From Parafenestella ontariensis (Eukaryota; Ascomycota; Dothideomycetes; Pleosporales; Cucurbitariaceae), in NCBI GenBank assembly GCA_021596325.1, contig JAKGDA010000047.1, positions 1 through 64,000 of the forward strand: a stretch of DNA of 64,000 bases. Reading direction: 5' to 3'. The notes beneath the pieces are model-generated. The model saw only the letters and a list, made by a program, of their open reading frames with translations. It was not told the origin of the DNA and made no database searches. Positions 1-11,341 of this stretch are shown one piece after another. A program made the translations under genes and the position numbers. How positions within the stretch are numbered: position 1 is the first letter of the stretch; each line of letters opens with the position of its first letter.

Positions 1-1510
1 ATTCTAGGCTAACTAGGCCTAGTAATCTAAGCTCTAGCTAAACTCTAAGGCTACCTAGCTAAGGCCTTACTAAACCCTAAGGCTACCTAGCTAAGGCCTT
101 ATTCTAGGCGCGTGCCTGTTATATTAACTTAATTAGTTATAACTTTTATTTATAATAATCTTAGTTTTAAATTCCTATCTAGGAATAGCATAGTATTATA
201 TAATTTTATATTAAATATATTATATAGGCAGATAAAACTAGCCCTAAATTATTATATTAGGACTAGTATTATAGTAGTTAGTATTATCCTAATAACTCTA
301 TATTTTAGTTATAGATTATAACTAGTTGTTTCCGCGTTAACTAAGGTTATATAGTTTTAACGCTATTTAAATAGATTTAAAGTAGATTTAAATAGAGTTA
401 TTAGTATTATTATTATAAATCTAGATTATAAATCTAGATTTATAATCTATATTAGAAATACAAAAAATATATTTTAAATCATAGAATAAAGGAGTAAACG
501 CGGAATTATAGTTATTAAAGATTAATATAAGTAGAAGCTTATCTTCTACTATTATTAAGTACCTAGAAATTAAATATTATTATTCTATATACCTTTATCC
601 TTACTAAGCTATACTACTAAGTCTTTTTTATATCTAGTTTTACTAGGTCCTAGAAATAAGAAAGTAAGAAAGTCTATTTTATATATTATATATATTACCC
701 TTACTTAAGCCCTATATATAGGCTATATTATTTATATATATTATATATTATTATATTACTTTCTTATAGGTTATAAGCCTAGAAAGCTCTAGCTTATAAG
801 GATTTTATATACTTTTAAATAAGTCTTAGTAAAGCTACTTAAATAAAGTAGTATAAGCTTTAAAAGGATAAAAGAGTTATTTTAACTCTTATTATATCTA
901 TTTGCCTAATAAAGGCTTAGATCCTATACTACTATACTACTAGTATATTAGTTACTTTTACCTTTTAAGGTATTTAAGGCTATTTAAGTCTTATTTACTT
1001 AGGTTCTAAGAACTATTATATATAGAGTTTAGTAGGAATAAGATTCTAGAAGTATATATTTATATACTTCTATTATCTTAATAAACTATAGTTTAGGACT
1101 ATTTTATTAAAATAGTAGTTAAATAGTATAGTTTAAGGCTTTATTATAGTATAATCCCTACTTACTCTTTTCTTATAAATAAGAAGTACTATTTTATACT
1201 ATTTAAGTTATATTTATAACTTATTTATTATATTATATAAGAGTTTTTTAAAGATTATCCTTTATAGAAGGTAAAACTACCTATCTTTAAATTTATTAAG
1301 AGTATATTAGCTATTAGCTTTAATAAATCTTTTAAACTATTTTACTAGTTTTAAATATATAAAAAATAGACGTAGAACTCTATTACTTTATATATTACTA
1401 GTATTTAGAGTCTTTTTAGTAGGAGCTACTATTAAGGTTTAAAAGAATTATTATTAAACTATAAGAAATAAAGCCTGCTAACCTATTTATTATTACTATA
1501 ATAAATATTT

Positions 1511-1561
1511 ATAGTAATAAAAGACTAATCCCTTATTACTAGGATTAATAAATATATACTA
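1511..1561. repeat. 51-bp direct repeat, copy 1 (possible LTR end)
   Basis: This 51-bp stretch recurs, identical as far as I can read, at 1769-1819. Copy 1 is followed by ACAACA and then CACCCCCTAG. Read on the minus strand this is a G-rich, polypurine-tract-like run followed by TGTTGTAGTATA, which resembles the junction between internal region and 3' LTR of an LTR retrotransposon. The identity of the copies despite RIP suggests either recent duplication or mutation before duplication. Confidence 0.5.
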
Positions 1562-1768
1562 CAACACACCCCCTAGATTATCTAGAATTCTCTCTTTTTA
1601 ATTCTAGAGTAATCTACTTAGAGTAGCTAGGTTTTCTCCTAAGTACCTAAACTTATAAGTATTTTTTTACTAACTCCTTTCTTACTCCTTACTTAAGGTT
1701 ACCTACCCTAGAAAAAATCTAAGGATCTAATGCTTAAGTAGAAAGTGTAGAAAAAAGGGCTTATAACT

Positions 1769-1819
1769 ATAGTAATAAAAGACTAATCCCTTATTACTAG
1801 GATTAATAAATATATACTA
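1769..1819. repeat. 51-bp direct repeat, copy 2
   Basis: Second copy of the repeat at 1511-1561, 258 bp away and in the same orientation. Its right flank (TAATAGGTAT) differs from that of copy 1, so the repeat unit ends at the shared ATATATACTA. It could be a second terminal-repeat fragment of a nested element. Confidence 0.5.
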
Positions 1820-3280
1820 TAATAGGTATACTACCTATATATTAGCTAACTAATATACCTTAAAGAGGTAGCGCACTAGCTAGGTCTTTATTTAGTATAA
1901 GTAGTAAGGTTAGGTTACTATTCTTAAAGGTAGTTCTTACTAGCTATAGTTATACTAGCTCTTATTATTCTTAAGTATAATAGGCTTATCTTTATAATTC
2001 TAGTAGTTTATTACTTAGGTTAGTATTATTAATAGTAGATTAGGCTAAAGTAGGCTAGATAAGGGTAGATTAGCCTATCTTACCTTTATTAAGACTAGTA
2101 CTCTCTATTATTAGGTAAGAAAGGTTAGCCTATATAGGTTAAGGGCTATTCCCCTTATTTTAAGCTAAGTTTCTTATTAATTCCTAGATCGCTTCTATTA
2201 TTGCTTAGACTTATCTATATATACTAGGTTAACCTTACTCTTTATATAACAGCAAGTTTTATAATACCCTATACTATCTACCTACCTATAGTACTCCTAA
2301 CTTTCTACCCTTCTTTCTATATAATATTATAAGCCTTGCCTATTATAGCTATAAGTTAGGATAGCCTAAAACTTATACACTTACCCTAAAGATCTTATTA
2401 GTAAATACTTTACCCTTATTATTACTTATATTATTATGCCTATATTATTACGCCTATATTATTACGCTAGTCTTATTCTATTAACTACTTATATACTACT
2501 TTAGCCTATATAGCTATACCCTACTAGTGCCCCTAATAACTCTTATTATATACCTATATTAATCTATATACTATATAGCCTAGTTTTAATTTTATCTTAT
2601 ATACTATAGGATTAATATATTACTTAATAGAATAGCTACCTAAGTAGCTTATTTCTCTCTAAAAAAAAAAAAAAAAAAAGCTAAGTTTCTTTATAGTAGG
2701 TTTATATAACCCTATACTAGCTTACCTACCTCTTTATTTACTAGTTAGGCTACTCCTTAGTTTTAAAGGGTATATCTTAAGCTACCTTATATAGGGGTAC
2801 TTACTATAGCGCTTTCTCTACTATTAGGCTATAATATATAGTAAGAGTAATTTAAATATAAGATTTATAAGTATATTTATAATATAATAGTAGTAATAGG
2901 ATATATTATAAAATAAATTACTACTATCTATAAGTAGTATAGGCAAAGGCTAATATAGTCTAGCCCTTAGCGTCCTTTAACTAAGTAGTCTATTATAGGG
3001 CCTAATAACTAGGGTAAGCCCTTTGCCTATAAAGTATATTATAAGTAATAGTAGGTTTTAGTAAAGGTTTAGTAGAATATATAATTTACCCTACTAGGCA
3101 ACTTGCCCTATATCTATATTAGGTAATAGTATATTTTTAGTAGAAACTTTATATTTAAGATATTTACTAGGATAAAATATATACCTCTAAAGTATATTAG
3201 CTTTAAAGGTAAATAAATTCCCTCTCTATATAGTATACTACCTATACTACTCTATATATAGATAGGTACTAAAAGATCTA

Positions 3281-4928
3281 TTATATAGTTTGCTTAGGAT
3301 GCCGCACAAGTATCCTTACACCTTGACTGCTAGGTCGTAAACCTGGAGTAACATAGTCAGCGTGCGTCTTGACGTCTTCTATTCCTGTCTCGAACAGCTC
3401 TAGCGTTGGGCCTTTCTGCTGCTGCAACGTGCTGTCAAAGATACCATATTTGCGGAATATACCAGCCGTAAAGGTCTGCAGCTCTTGATATGCAAGATTT
3501 ATTCCAAGACACTGGCGCATGCCCTTGGAAAAGGTGAGGTGGCGCCTCATCAGTTTGGGATTATTCAAATATCGATTAGGGTCGAACACCTCGGGATTGT
3601 CATACCACGCAGTATGCCGATTGATGATAGGTGCAGTCATACCAACCATTGTCCCGGCGGGTATAGTGAGCTTCCTGCCATCGGAATACTGGAAAATGAG
3701 GTCGTCATCTGGAGCTACCCGATCCTGACGATGTGTAGCACTGGGGTAGAGGCGAAGTGTTTCTTCAATCAGGGCATTGAGGAAAGGCAGCTGGTCGAGC
3801 GCCTTCGGATCCGGAGGCTGGTCTGGATATGGCATGATCGACTCCAACTCTTTTCTGAGCCGGCCGAAGATAGACGGATCATCAAGGACGTGGTACGTGA
3901 GAGCGACTAGGGTATTAGCTGTCGTATCTGATCCTGCAATAGCAAGGACCATTGCCTCGTCGACGAGTCGTGGCGTTGACTTCTCCTCTGTGGAAATGTC
4001 GCTGCGTAGAATTTCATGGAAAATGGTTCGACCCTCAACATCATCTTTGCTACTGCGAATTCCATTGATCCTGACAGTCAGATCCTGCAATGTCCTGTTA
4101 GCTTGACGTTAGCTGTGTGAAGGATTTCAGGACCACGTACATCGATGAAGTTCATGAAAGCCAGAACGTGAGGGTTCAAGGCGACGATAACCTTCGGAGG
4201 TAGTTTGGTCATGGCGACAGTGAACCAATGAAAATGGCCGGTAATGTGCGTCAGACGCCCAGTATCCAGGGTCTCGAAGAAGGCAGCATTGCAATCCTCC
4301 ATGTCCAAGCATTTCTGACCCTCACCCAGGGCGTAGATTTGGATGATATCCTTGGTGGCAGCTCTGTAGGCCGCATTGAGAGAAAAAGGGTTGCCGGTCT
4401 TGGCCCATCCTTCCATGCGGTCAAACAAATTGGCCAACGTGTCGTTGATGACAGGTGCCAGACGACGAACATTTTGTTGCGAGAAAAAGCGACTTAACAC
4501 AGCACGACGCTGACGGTGTAGCTGATGGTCGCGTGTTGGAAGCACGGACAAATGCTCTTGAAACAGGTTAAGAACAGTCTGGGCGCGTTCGCGACGCATG
4601 TGAGGAGACTGTGGGTATAGCTGATCAATGAAACTGGGATCGTTCACGTGCACCACATTGGGCATGATGCGAACAATCGGACCATATCTACGGTGCATGT
4701 CTTCGACGACCCAGATGTACTGACCCCCGCGTATGATATCATGGTACGCGCAGTACCAGGAGGTCAGGGCTGTTTGAAATTTTAAGCTGTTGGTCGGCTT
4801 CGCATATTGGTCAACATACCAGCAATTTTGGGGCCAGGAACGTGAGCTAGTGGGCTGAGCCAGATACGGTAGATGGCGCGGGTCAGAATGAAGACAACGA
4901 ACAAGACTGCAAGAGGTAGCACGGCCAT
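3281..4928 (-). CDS. cytochrome P450 monooxygenase (three exons)
   Basis: A microsomal fungal P450 of 513 residues, a normal length. Exons are 4820-4928, 4141-4769 and 3281-4084. Intron 1 (4770-4819) starts GTATGT; intron 2 (4085-4140) starts GTACGT, has GCTAAC and ends CAG; both joins keep frame. Residues 1-23 form a hydrophobic membrane anchor followed by the hinge SPLAHVPGPKIA. The I-helix oxygen-binding motif AGSDTT is near 296-301, the ExxR motif (EETLR) near 353, and the heme loop FSKGMRQCLG has the Cys ligand near 438. The pattern resembles the trichodiene-oxygenase / benzoate-hydroxylase-like fungal CYPs, but the substrate cannot be inferred. The last four or five codons and the stop lie at the edge of the AT-rich block, so the native C-terminus may have been altered. 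It probably needs an NADPH-P450 reductase at the ER. Confidence 0.93.
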
Positions 4929-5173
4929 GCTGTCGTGGATGGTTGTGCTATCACAGAAGGAAGAGGACTACATGATGAAAGTAGCTCCTGGCCAACCTTA
5001 GAAGATAGACGTTGCCAAGCATCTTGCGGTGTGGGCGGCACAGTAAGCTAATCCTGTCAGCAATTAGCTCGTTGGTTGATTGGCGGAAACGCAAAGAGAA
5101 AGGATCTAAGAACATGCAAAAATATTTAAAATAGATTTGCTTATAAGCGCTTGGGAGAGCTGCTTACTAAGCT

Positions 5174-6254
5174 TTATAATCTAGTTTCTAGTATCCTTAT
5201 TATCCTTATAAGCATGTCAGGATGATCGATCGCGCCAGCACCAAGCCCTGCGAGCTCGCATTGAAGGCGGTACCACCAGAAGTCGCCATATTTATGCGCG
5301 AGCATAACGAGACTTCTGAAGTAGCGATTGAGCCTATATGTCCACTTCGCGAGATAACCAATGGTGTTCTTCGAGGAGAGGAACAGGTTAATATGTATAT
5401 TCCGATCCAAGCCCACGATCAAACGGTCTCGCACGCTGGACTCTGCGGTGGGTTTACGGGCTCGGATGTCGACAAGCGCCTGATCGGCTATGCTTTCCCA
5501 GGCGCATATCTTCGCCTTCATGAGCTTGATCCCAACCCTGACAACTGTGATCTTCTGGAGAGCTACCATTGAGTCCACCATTTGCAGGTTCGCCGTGAGT
5601 TTAGCATCTGCCTGATCAGTCGGTGCGACTTGCTCGCATTTGAAGGCAGCCCTAGGCGATTCAGGCAGCCAAGCAATCTTGTTGGCCTAGATTATTGTCG
5701 AAATGACATGCTGAGTGTCTGAGTCCAGCGTAGTAATTTCGACATGCGGCGTATGAGTGTCCAAGTGGAACCTCCCTTGACACACTCATCGGCTTTTGGC
5801 TCTGGAGACTTGGCCATGACTTTGGGCTGAGCCGGCTGCTTTGCCTTGGCTTTGTCAGTCAGAGGTACGTCCTCGTCGAGTGCGCGAGCATCTGCAAGTG
5901 AGATCTGGAGGTGTTCGCCTATGGCGGTTCTATCGCCGAAACAAACGATCGTCCTCGCCCGCTTCCCTGGTTCGAGGCCCTCGGGCAACATTCGCTTGTT
6001 CACGTCGTTACCTCGAAGCTCGAAAATCTCCTTGGTGTTCACCGTGACGAACTCTCCGTTTTCGCCCTGGCCCATCATACCGATTTCCAGTTCGTCGGGA
6101 TATAGCTCAGAGTTGAGATACGAGATCTCGTCCTTGACCCGTGATGGGAGCTCGGCGCGCATGAAGGTTACCGTCCCGTCTCGACCCGGGGAATGATTGG
6201 TGCACCTATCATCTTCGAGTCGCCAGGCGCTTGGAGCGGTCGCTTTTGTACCAT
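5174..6254 (-). pseudogene. hypothetical gene, probably broken
   Basis: I do not recognise a family. Three coherent minus-strand pieces line up. An ATG at 6254 opens about 28 codons (MVQKRPLQAPGDSK...) that stop near 6170. A second frame, open from about 6275 and containing the 5692-6162 stretch, takes over at that point (…GRDGTVTFMRAELPS…), as if by a one-base shift. It ends in a Lys/Pro-rich tail around 5790. A further open stretch runs from about 5691 (NKIAWLPESP…) to the stop at 5174 in an AT-rich patch. A plausible acceptor (ATAATCTAG) precedes 5691, but no good donor in the right phase is visible. Either a multi-exon gene is mis-read here or, more likely given the neighbouring RIP block, the gene is decaying. 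Confidence 0.3.
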
Positions 6255-7380
6255 ACGTCCAGACGTGCGCCCACGGTTATGAAATTTTCACATAAGCAAG
6301 TTGAACAGTTGTTATCGTACAGCGAGCTTGCGCTAAGCTTGGACAGAAAAAGGTAACGCTGGCGGCGACGAGACCGAATGCGATGAAATGAAGACGAGAG
6401 GCCGGTGAACTAAGATGAATACACGTGTGTCTTCCTGCCATTGTGCACTTATTATACAGACCTGTCTACCTCCTCACCAAGCTGTCATGTCTGAGTCTGG
6501 CGCATTCGAATCACTTTAGTTGCGCCCAGGCCTCGATAATCCTTGCCGTAGTGATTGTTGAGATCCATAGGAATTCATGGAACTCCTCGCTCTTGATAGC
6601 ACCCCCATTTGTAACTGGAGCTATAGAAATTACATGGAAATGCCGGTATCGAATCTGCCTGTGTGTTGCCAACACCCCACGTGGACGACTTACATAGCGA
6701 GGATCTCCTAAGGATCCTAAGAAGGATTGGAACATCCTCATCTGCTCGAAGTATTTTCAAGCGGCGTCAGGGCTTAATATCAAGATGAAAGGCAATGCTG
6801 CCAGTGGCTTCAGCGTGGCTGGCTGATCTTGCCTAGTCGTGCGCGAGAGGTGCTTTGGAAGACCTTCTAAGACAAGCATTTCCTCTTTCATTCATGGACG
6901 CGCATCTCGCCAATGGATGGCGGCTGTCGACACGCGCTACAAGGCTTTGAAGCCCCTAATGACCAAACCGACTATGGCTGTGACGGAACGACGCGACAAG
7001 AACAAAATCTCTCGTGATCCTTTCGTTGGTGTGTAGGCAGACAAATATCGTCTACTGTGTCGCAATTACTTTGCGCCGAACGTCTACTCGCTTCCTGCAT
7101 CGTCTCTCAACATCTCGCATTGTAATCGATGTGCTCACTCATTTGACTGGCTGGCCTCTGTCGCCAGCGGACAGGGCGTCAGCAAATCTTCTCCTGTTGC
7201 CCGAACTTTGGTTTGACATGCAAAGGCAGCAGATTTGGTGATTGTTGCAACTAGTGTTCTTGTAAGTCGGGCAACCTATTAGACATGAGTTGCTTGCTTA
7301 TCTGTTTCTCTAGATTGTGGCTCAACAGATGCATATTGCGATATATCTGCACCGGTAAAAAAATGTCTCAGTCTCGACTG
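6255..7380. other. no gene seen
   Basis: Normal base composition, only short unconnected ORFs in all frames, and no recognisable domain. It separates two decayed loci. Confidence 0.5.
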
Positions 7381-8044
7381 ATCATTATTTACATCTACAT
7401 AGGTTTGTCATCATTTGCAAAACCAAGCTCCACATCCACTCGAAGAATATCATCGACGCTCCAAACATCTAGCCGAACAGCCTCAGCATCTACGCCTTCT
7501 TCTCTCAACGAGTACCTATGGTAACAACCAATGACCATTGTGGCAAAGATGGCAACAGTCAAACATGGCTTGGTTCCCGCTGGGGCGCTTGCTGTTCTCA
7601 GTATAGTTGTGTAGGGTACGTGATTGGGAACATTTCAATCCTTGGCTTATTATAGCAGTGCGGAAGCAACATCGCCTACTCCGGAACCAGCTGTCAGCAA
7701 GATTTCGGGCAATGCAATACTGTCATGGACATCGACTGCCCCATCTTCTACCTCAGTGAGGTCATCCTCGTATGGCGTGACGAGGACGCCTCCGTCGAGT
7801 ACGAGACTATCGACTAGCAGACCGCGAGTTCTACACGTAGTTCTACACGTTCAAGTTCAAGGTTTCGACGACTAGCCATTCAACCTCTTCTTCTCTCAGC
7901 TCGAACACTCATACTGGTAGCAGTGTACGCTCTTCATCCAGCTCGGCCATCGCATCGTCTAGTCCGTCACCTAGCTCAACTCCTGTAACCGGCGCAACGA
8001 TGTACGGTGTATCACTAGTGCCTCGCTGTACGTGTGTGGAATAG
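7381..8044 (+). pseudogene. relic of a chitin-binding (CBM18), Ser/Thr-rich secreted protein
   Basis: Plus-strand fragments in shifting frames look like one decayed cell-wall-associated protein. Around 7420-7515 there is a Ser/Thr-rich run. At 7530-7612 another frame reads NDHCGKDG…WLGSRWGACCSQYSCVG, which matches the hevein-like CBM18 pattern CG…C.GS.WG.CCSQYGYCG, with the second Cys replaced by Trp and the final YCG scrambled. A stop follows near 7653. Two further Ser/Thr/Pro-rich stretches in different frames (7650-7800 and 7855-8043) then occur, the last ending at TAG 8042-8044. The shifts, in-frame stops and lost Cys residues argue for a pseudogene. A many-intron gene is possible, but I could not find splice sites restoring one frame. 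Confidence 0.45.
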
Positions 8045-8882
8045 GATAAATTTCAATATCTTCAAAGTCAATCTCTGAACAAGACCTTCAATGGAAATTT
8101 CGCAGACTATGATCTTCAACAGGGAAACCCAGTTTCACGGTGGGTCAGTAAAGAGAGCTAGAAAGACCAAATTATTCCAGTGAAATATAATGGGCCGGCG
8201 CCAGCAGATGATACAAGCAATAAAGGATCCGTGTTAGTGCCATACCTCGAGTGTTGCGCGATGCCTCGATTTCTAACAACATCACAGGGTCCTACTTGGT
8301 CCCTTCCCAGCCATCTACAGGTCAATATCTAATGTCACTCCGTTCGCTCCACATAGTGATCATGATCCTTATCATCCTCATATTGTGCCAGCTAACGTGT
8401 TGTAGATGCCTCTCTCCCCTGGCAGTGAAAGCCTCCATCATCTTTGTTCACACGCAGTTTGCTTGTTCACAAAAGATGTGTGCTTAGAGGGTATAACAGC
8501 TACACAACCTGCAACATCACTGTCAAATTTGACGACGAGATTCTCTTGGAGATAAGTAGACTAGGGATAAAATACTCTACAGACCCCATGATCCGAAACT
8601 CAACCGTCATATATCCTAGAACTACGTCTGGTGTTTTTTGGGTTAATTCTCTTTGCACCCGGGACTTTATCCTATCCCAGTATTCGGATCGACGACATAT
8701 CTTATACGCGTATAGACTTGTAGTATAAGTAGCAATACCGTGGTATAGGGCTAATGTACAACTCGGATAATGGTATTTCTAAAGATACTGGAACTCCTTT
8801 ATAAGAATTAGAATGATATCACTACAAATAAAAATTCGACAAGGGAATATGTTGAGAGAGAAAAACTACTATCGCTATCTTC
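8045..8882. other. no gene seen
   Basis: About 0.8 kb with short ORFs only. The last 300 bases are somewhat AT-rich. It holds the 3' flank of the downstream minus-strand oxidase. Confidence 0.5.
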
Positions 8883-10373
8883 TTAAGGCTTCCAACCGCC
8901 GGTACGGGACCTGAAAAGCCCTGCGGGGTCAACCCGCTCGGATACTCTTCTTGCTAATGCCCGACTCTCCGGTCGCAGTCTTCCAAAGTAATCCTGACGA
9001 TAGAACCCATAATTCATAAAAACTGGTAGGTACGCCTGCGGAAGCGTGCCATCCACCTGCCACGCCGTCACCCTATTCCTTACACCTGTGTAGGTAGCCT
9101 CCATCGTGTTTGCCATTGACTCATATTGCGATTGCGGAATGAAAGCGTAGTTCATTTCAATAATGATGCGGTCGACGTCGGCGTCAGCATCAATTAGATC
9201 TGGGCTAAGTGCTCTTGCCTTCTGCGCAATCTTTTTGGGGAATGGCTGCCATGCGATGGACGCTACAATCCCAGGTATGAGCAGTGTTGTGCTAGAGATG
9301 TTGCGCCAGTGGTTGTGCAGCCCCTCCATGACTTCGACCTGGTTTGCAGCGGATGGTAGTGGTATGGTTTCGGTTGCAATATCCACAACAGAGCCCTTGA
9401 TAACAACCCAGTTACTTAAAGCCATAAGGTCGGCGTATGTCCGTGTCCGTGTGGTATCTAATAAAGGGTTGACATCGGTGAAGTTCTTGAATAGCCCAGG
9501 CGGAGGCGAAGGACCATCATAGAACAGGAAGATGATCCAGGAGTCGACAACGTCGATGTTCGCACGCTCGGCAGTAACAATCACAGCAGCCTTCTCGTCC
9601 TCGTTATATTCAGTCCAGTCACGTACTGCCTTCAGTAACTGCTTGTCTTTATCAGGCGTACGTAGAAACACCAAGTTCCCGCCCCAGATATCGCCTTGTC
9701 GATGTGCCTGTAGCCGATAATTTGTTATAATGCCGAAGTTATTGCCACCTCCCTTGAGCGCCTTGAAGATGTCCGGGTGGTTGTCGCCGTTAATGAGTCC
9801 AATGGTGCCATTGGCGTAAACGATCTCATACTCAAGGACCGAAGAAGCAGCCCATCCATACTGTGTCGACATGTAACTGAGTCCTCCACCAAGGACGAGG
9901 CCGCCGACTCCCGTGTTACCAATGCGCCCACCTACAAACGTCCATCCAGAACCCTGTAACTTCGCCGCAATACCATCAAGCCGGTTACCAGGGCCGACGT
10001 CAACGATGCCCGTGCTGCGGTCTAGGTTTGCCTGATCAAGATGCTCCATGGCAATGAGAGGACCACCGGAGACACTGCTCCATCCATTGTTTGGATTATG
10101 CCCACCGGATTTGACGGCGAAGGGCTCGGTGTTGTTCGCGAGGATCCTAACGACGATCGAGACTTCTTCCACAGTCTTAGGGAAAATGATACAAGCAGGG
10201 AGAAGGGCAGAGCAAGATGTCGACCAGTATTGGGTTTGCTCTTCGATGTAAGCTAGGTTTAGGGGATATGTAACATTAATATACCCCAGGGCATCGACTG
10301 ACGAGCAAGTGCCGGCGCGTGCTGAATGCGGTAGAAGAAGGGCGAAGATAAAGGCGAGGAAAAAGTGAAACAT
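8883..10373 (-). CDS. secreted FAD-linked oxidoreductase (BBE/VAO family)
   Basis: Single-exon gene of 496 residues. The open frame extends upstream only through a TTG, so the ATG at 10373 is used; it starts a clean signal peptide (MFHFFLAFIFALLLPHSARA). A PCMH-type FAD-binding domain occupies roughly residues 55-235. SGGHNPNNG carries the His (near residue 92) that normally forms the 8-alpha-histidyl FAD bond. The loop RIGNTGVGGLVLGGG lacks the second FAD-linking Cys found in bicovalent berberine-bridge-type oxidases, so flavin attachment is probably mono-covalent. The C-terminal YFGRLRPE…RVDPAGLF segment is the BBE domain. Family members oxidise carbohydrates, alcohols or alkaloid-like metabolites with O2; the substrate is unknown here. 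It lies beside a CBM18 relic, but a functional link is not shown. Confidence 0.9.
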   Translation of the reverse strand: MFHFFLAFIFALLLPHSARAGTCSSVDALGYINVTYPLNLAYIEEQTQYWSTSCSALLPACIIFPKTVEEVSIVVRILANNTEPFAVKSGGHNPNNGWSSVSGGPLIAMEHLDQANLDRSTGIVDVGPGNRLDGIAAKLQGSGWTFVGGRIGNTGVGGLVLGGGLSYMSTQYGWAASSVLEYEIVYANGTIGLINGDNHPDIFKALKGGGNNFGIITNYRLQAHRQGDIWGGNLVFLRTPDKDKQLLKAVRDWTEYNEDEKAAVIVTAERANIDVVDSWIIFLFYDGPSPPPGLFKNFTDVNPLLDTTRTRTYADLMALSNWVVIKGSVVDIATETIPLPSAANQVEVMEGLHNHWRNISSTTLLIPGIVASIAWQPFPKKIAQKARALSPDLIDADADVDRIIIEMNYAFIPQSQYESMANTMEATYTGVRNRVTAWQVDGTLPQAYLPVFMNYGFYRQDYFGRLRPESRALARRVSERVDPAGLFRSRTGGWKP

Positions 10374-11341
10374 ATTGATAGTGATGAGAGCTGTCAAACT
10401 TAGTTGATGGCCACATGGCGATCTTTAGTACCCTATATACGCGGTGTTCTCTTAACGCTTCTGCGAGGGACCTCAATGTGCGTTCGCTTAGGCACCATGA
10501 GAACATTCCCCGAGGCAATACGAGTGATGTAGGGTTACCGGATAACTGTAGGTGCACGGAGGACCGTTCAAAAGTACTCCGTAACAACAAGAGCATTGAC
10601 TAGGTATCGCCCTTCACAATCTGACTGTCGATCAACTCCAAATCCTTAGTGTCTGCAAGCTCCCAAGACCAGGTAGCAGCTTGCACTTACCCAAGATTCC
10701 ACCAGTCGCTTAGTCTGTGAACTGTATTAATGACTTGCCCTTGCTGCATCAATATCGAGTCGGACTATGTGCGTTAGACCTCTTCCTCAATAGGCAGATT
10801 CGACTTACTCCGGTAGTTCGCATCATCCGTACCTGCACACCTCTCCCCAGGGTATGCTCAAATGCCCCGAAACGTCTTGCATTTGTTCTATGCCCAGAGC
10901 TGCGATACACTCTTTAGCCAGGCTCGGGTTAATCAACGCGGCGGGGTCCAACAACATGAACCCGGTACTTATCAGCCACCTCCATTCATTCAAATTCCGG
11001 CCGCGAAGGATAGTAGAGTAAAACTAAAAATATCAGCTCGCGTGGTAATTCGTTTATTGTACACGCAGTCTGCTCCTGTGATGTTGCATAGGCTGAATGC
11101 AGAAGAGCTCGCTTCGCTGTCTGCTGACACGTCGGCTACAGGTGTACGGATACGAGCAATTGGCGCATACCCACAAAGATAGTTGGCACCTATGACGGTT
11201 AGCGCAGCATTTGCTTTTCAAGCACGGAACACTTATAAAAAAAGATTGGGCCATCCCGAAGGACGGTAATACACACCACCCGCAAAAGGTCCTCTCACCA
11301 CGAGCTCCCACATCAACACCGACCACCTTGCAAAACTCAAG

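Larger units (their letters stand above)
1..3280. repeat. RIP-degraded AT-rich repeat block
   Basis: The stretch is very AT-rich, saturated with TpA and nearly devoid of CpA/TpG, with stops in all frames and no usable ORF. That is the signature of repeat-induced point mutation acting on transposon DNA. Internal structure is still visible: a ~25-bp direct repeat with 32-bp period near the left end (45-69 and 77-101), a 51-bp direct repeat at 1511-1561 and 1769-1819, and a 19-nt poly-A run at 2661-2679. Composition changes abruptly to normal gene DNA at about 3285. The element family cannot be named from what remains; an LTR retroelement is the best guess because of the repeat described separately. 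Confidence 0.85.

Noticed and set aside
1..110. Telomere-associated end suggested by CCCTAA-like strings
   Set aside because: Only isolated CCCTAA occurrences inside a 32-bp direct repeat; no telomeric array.
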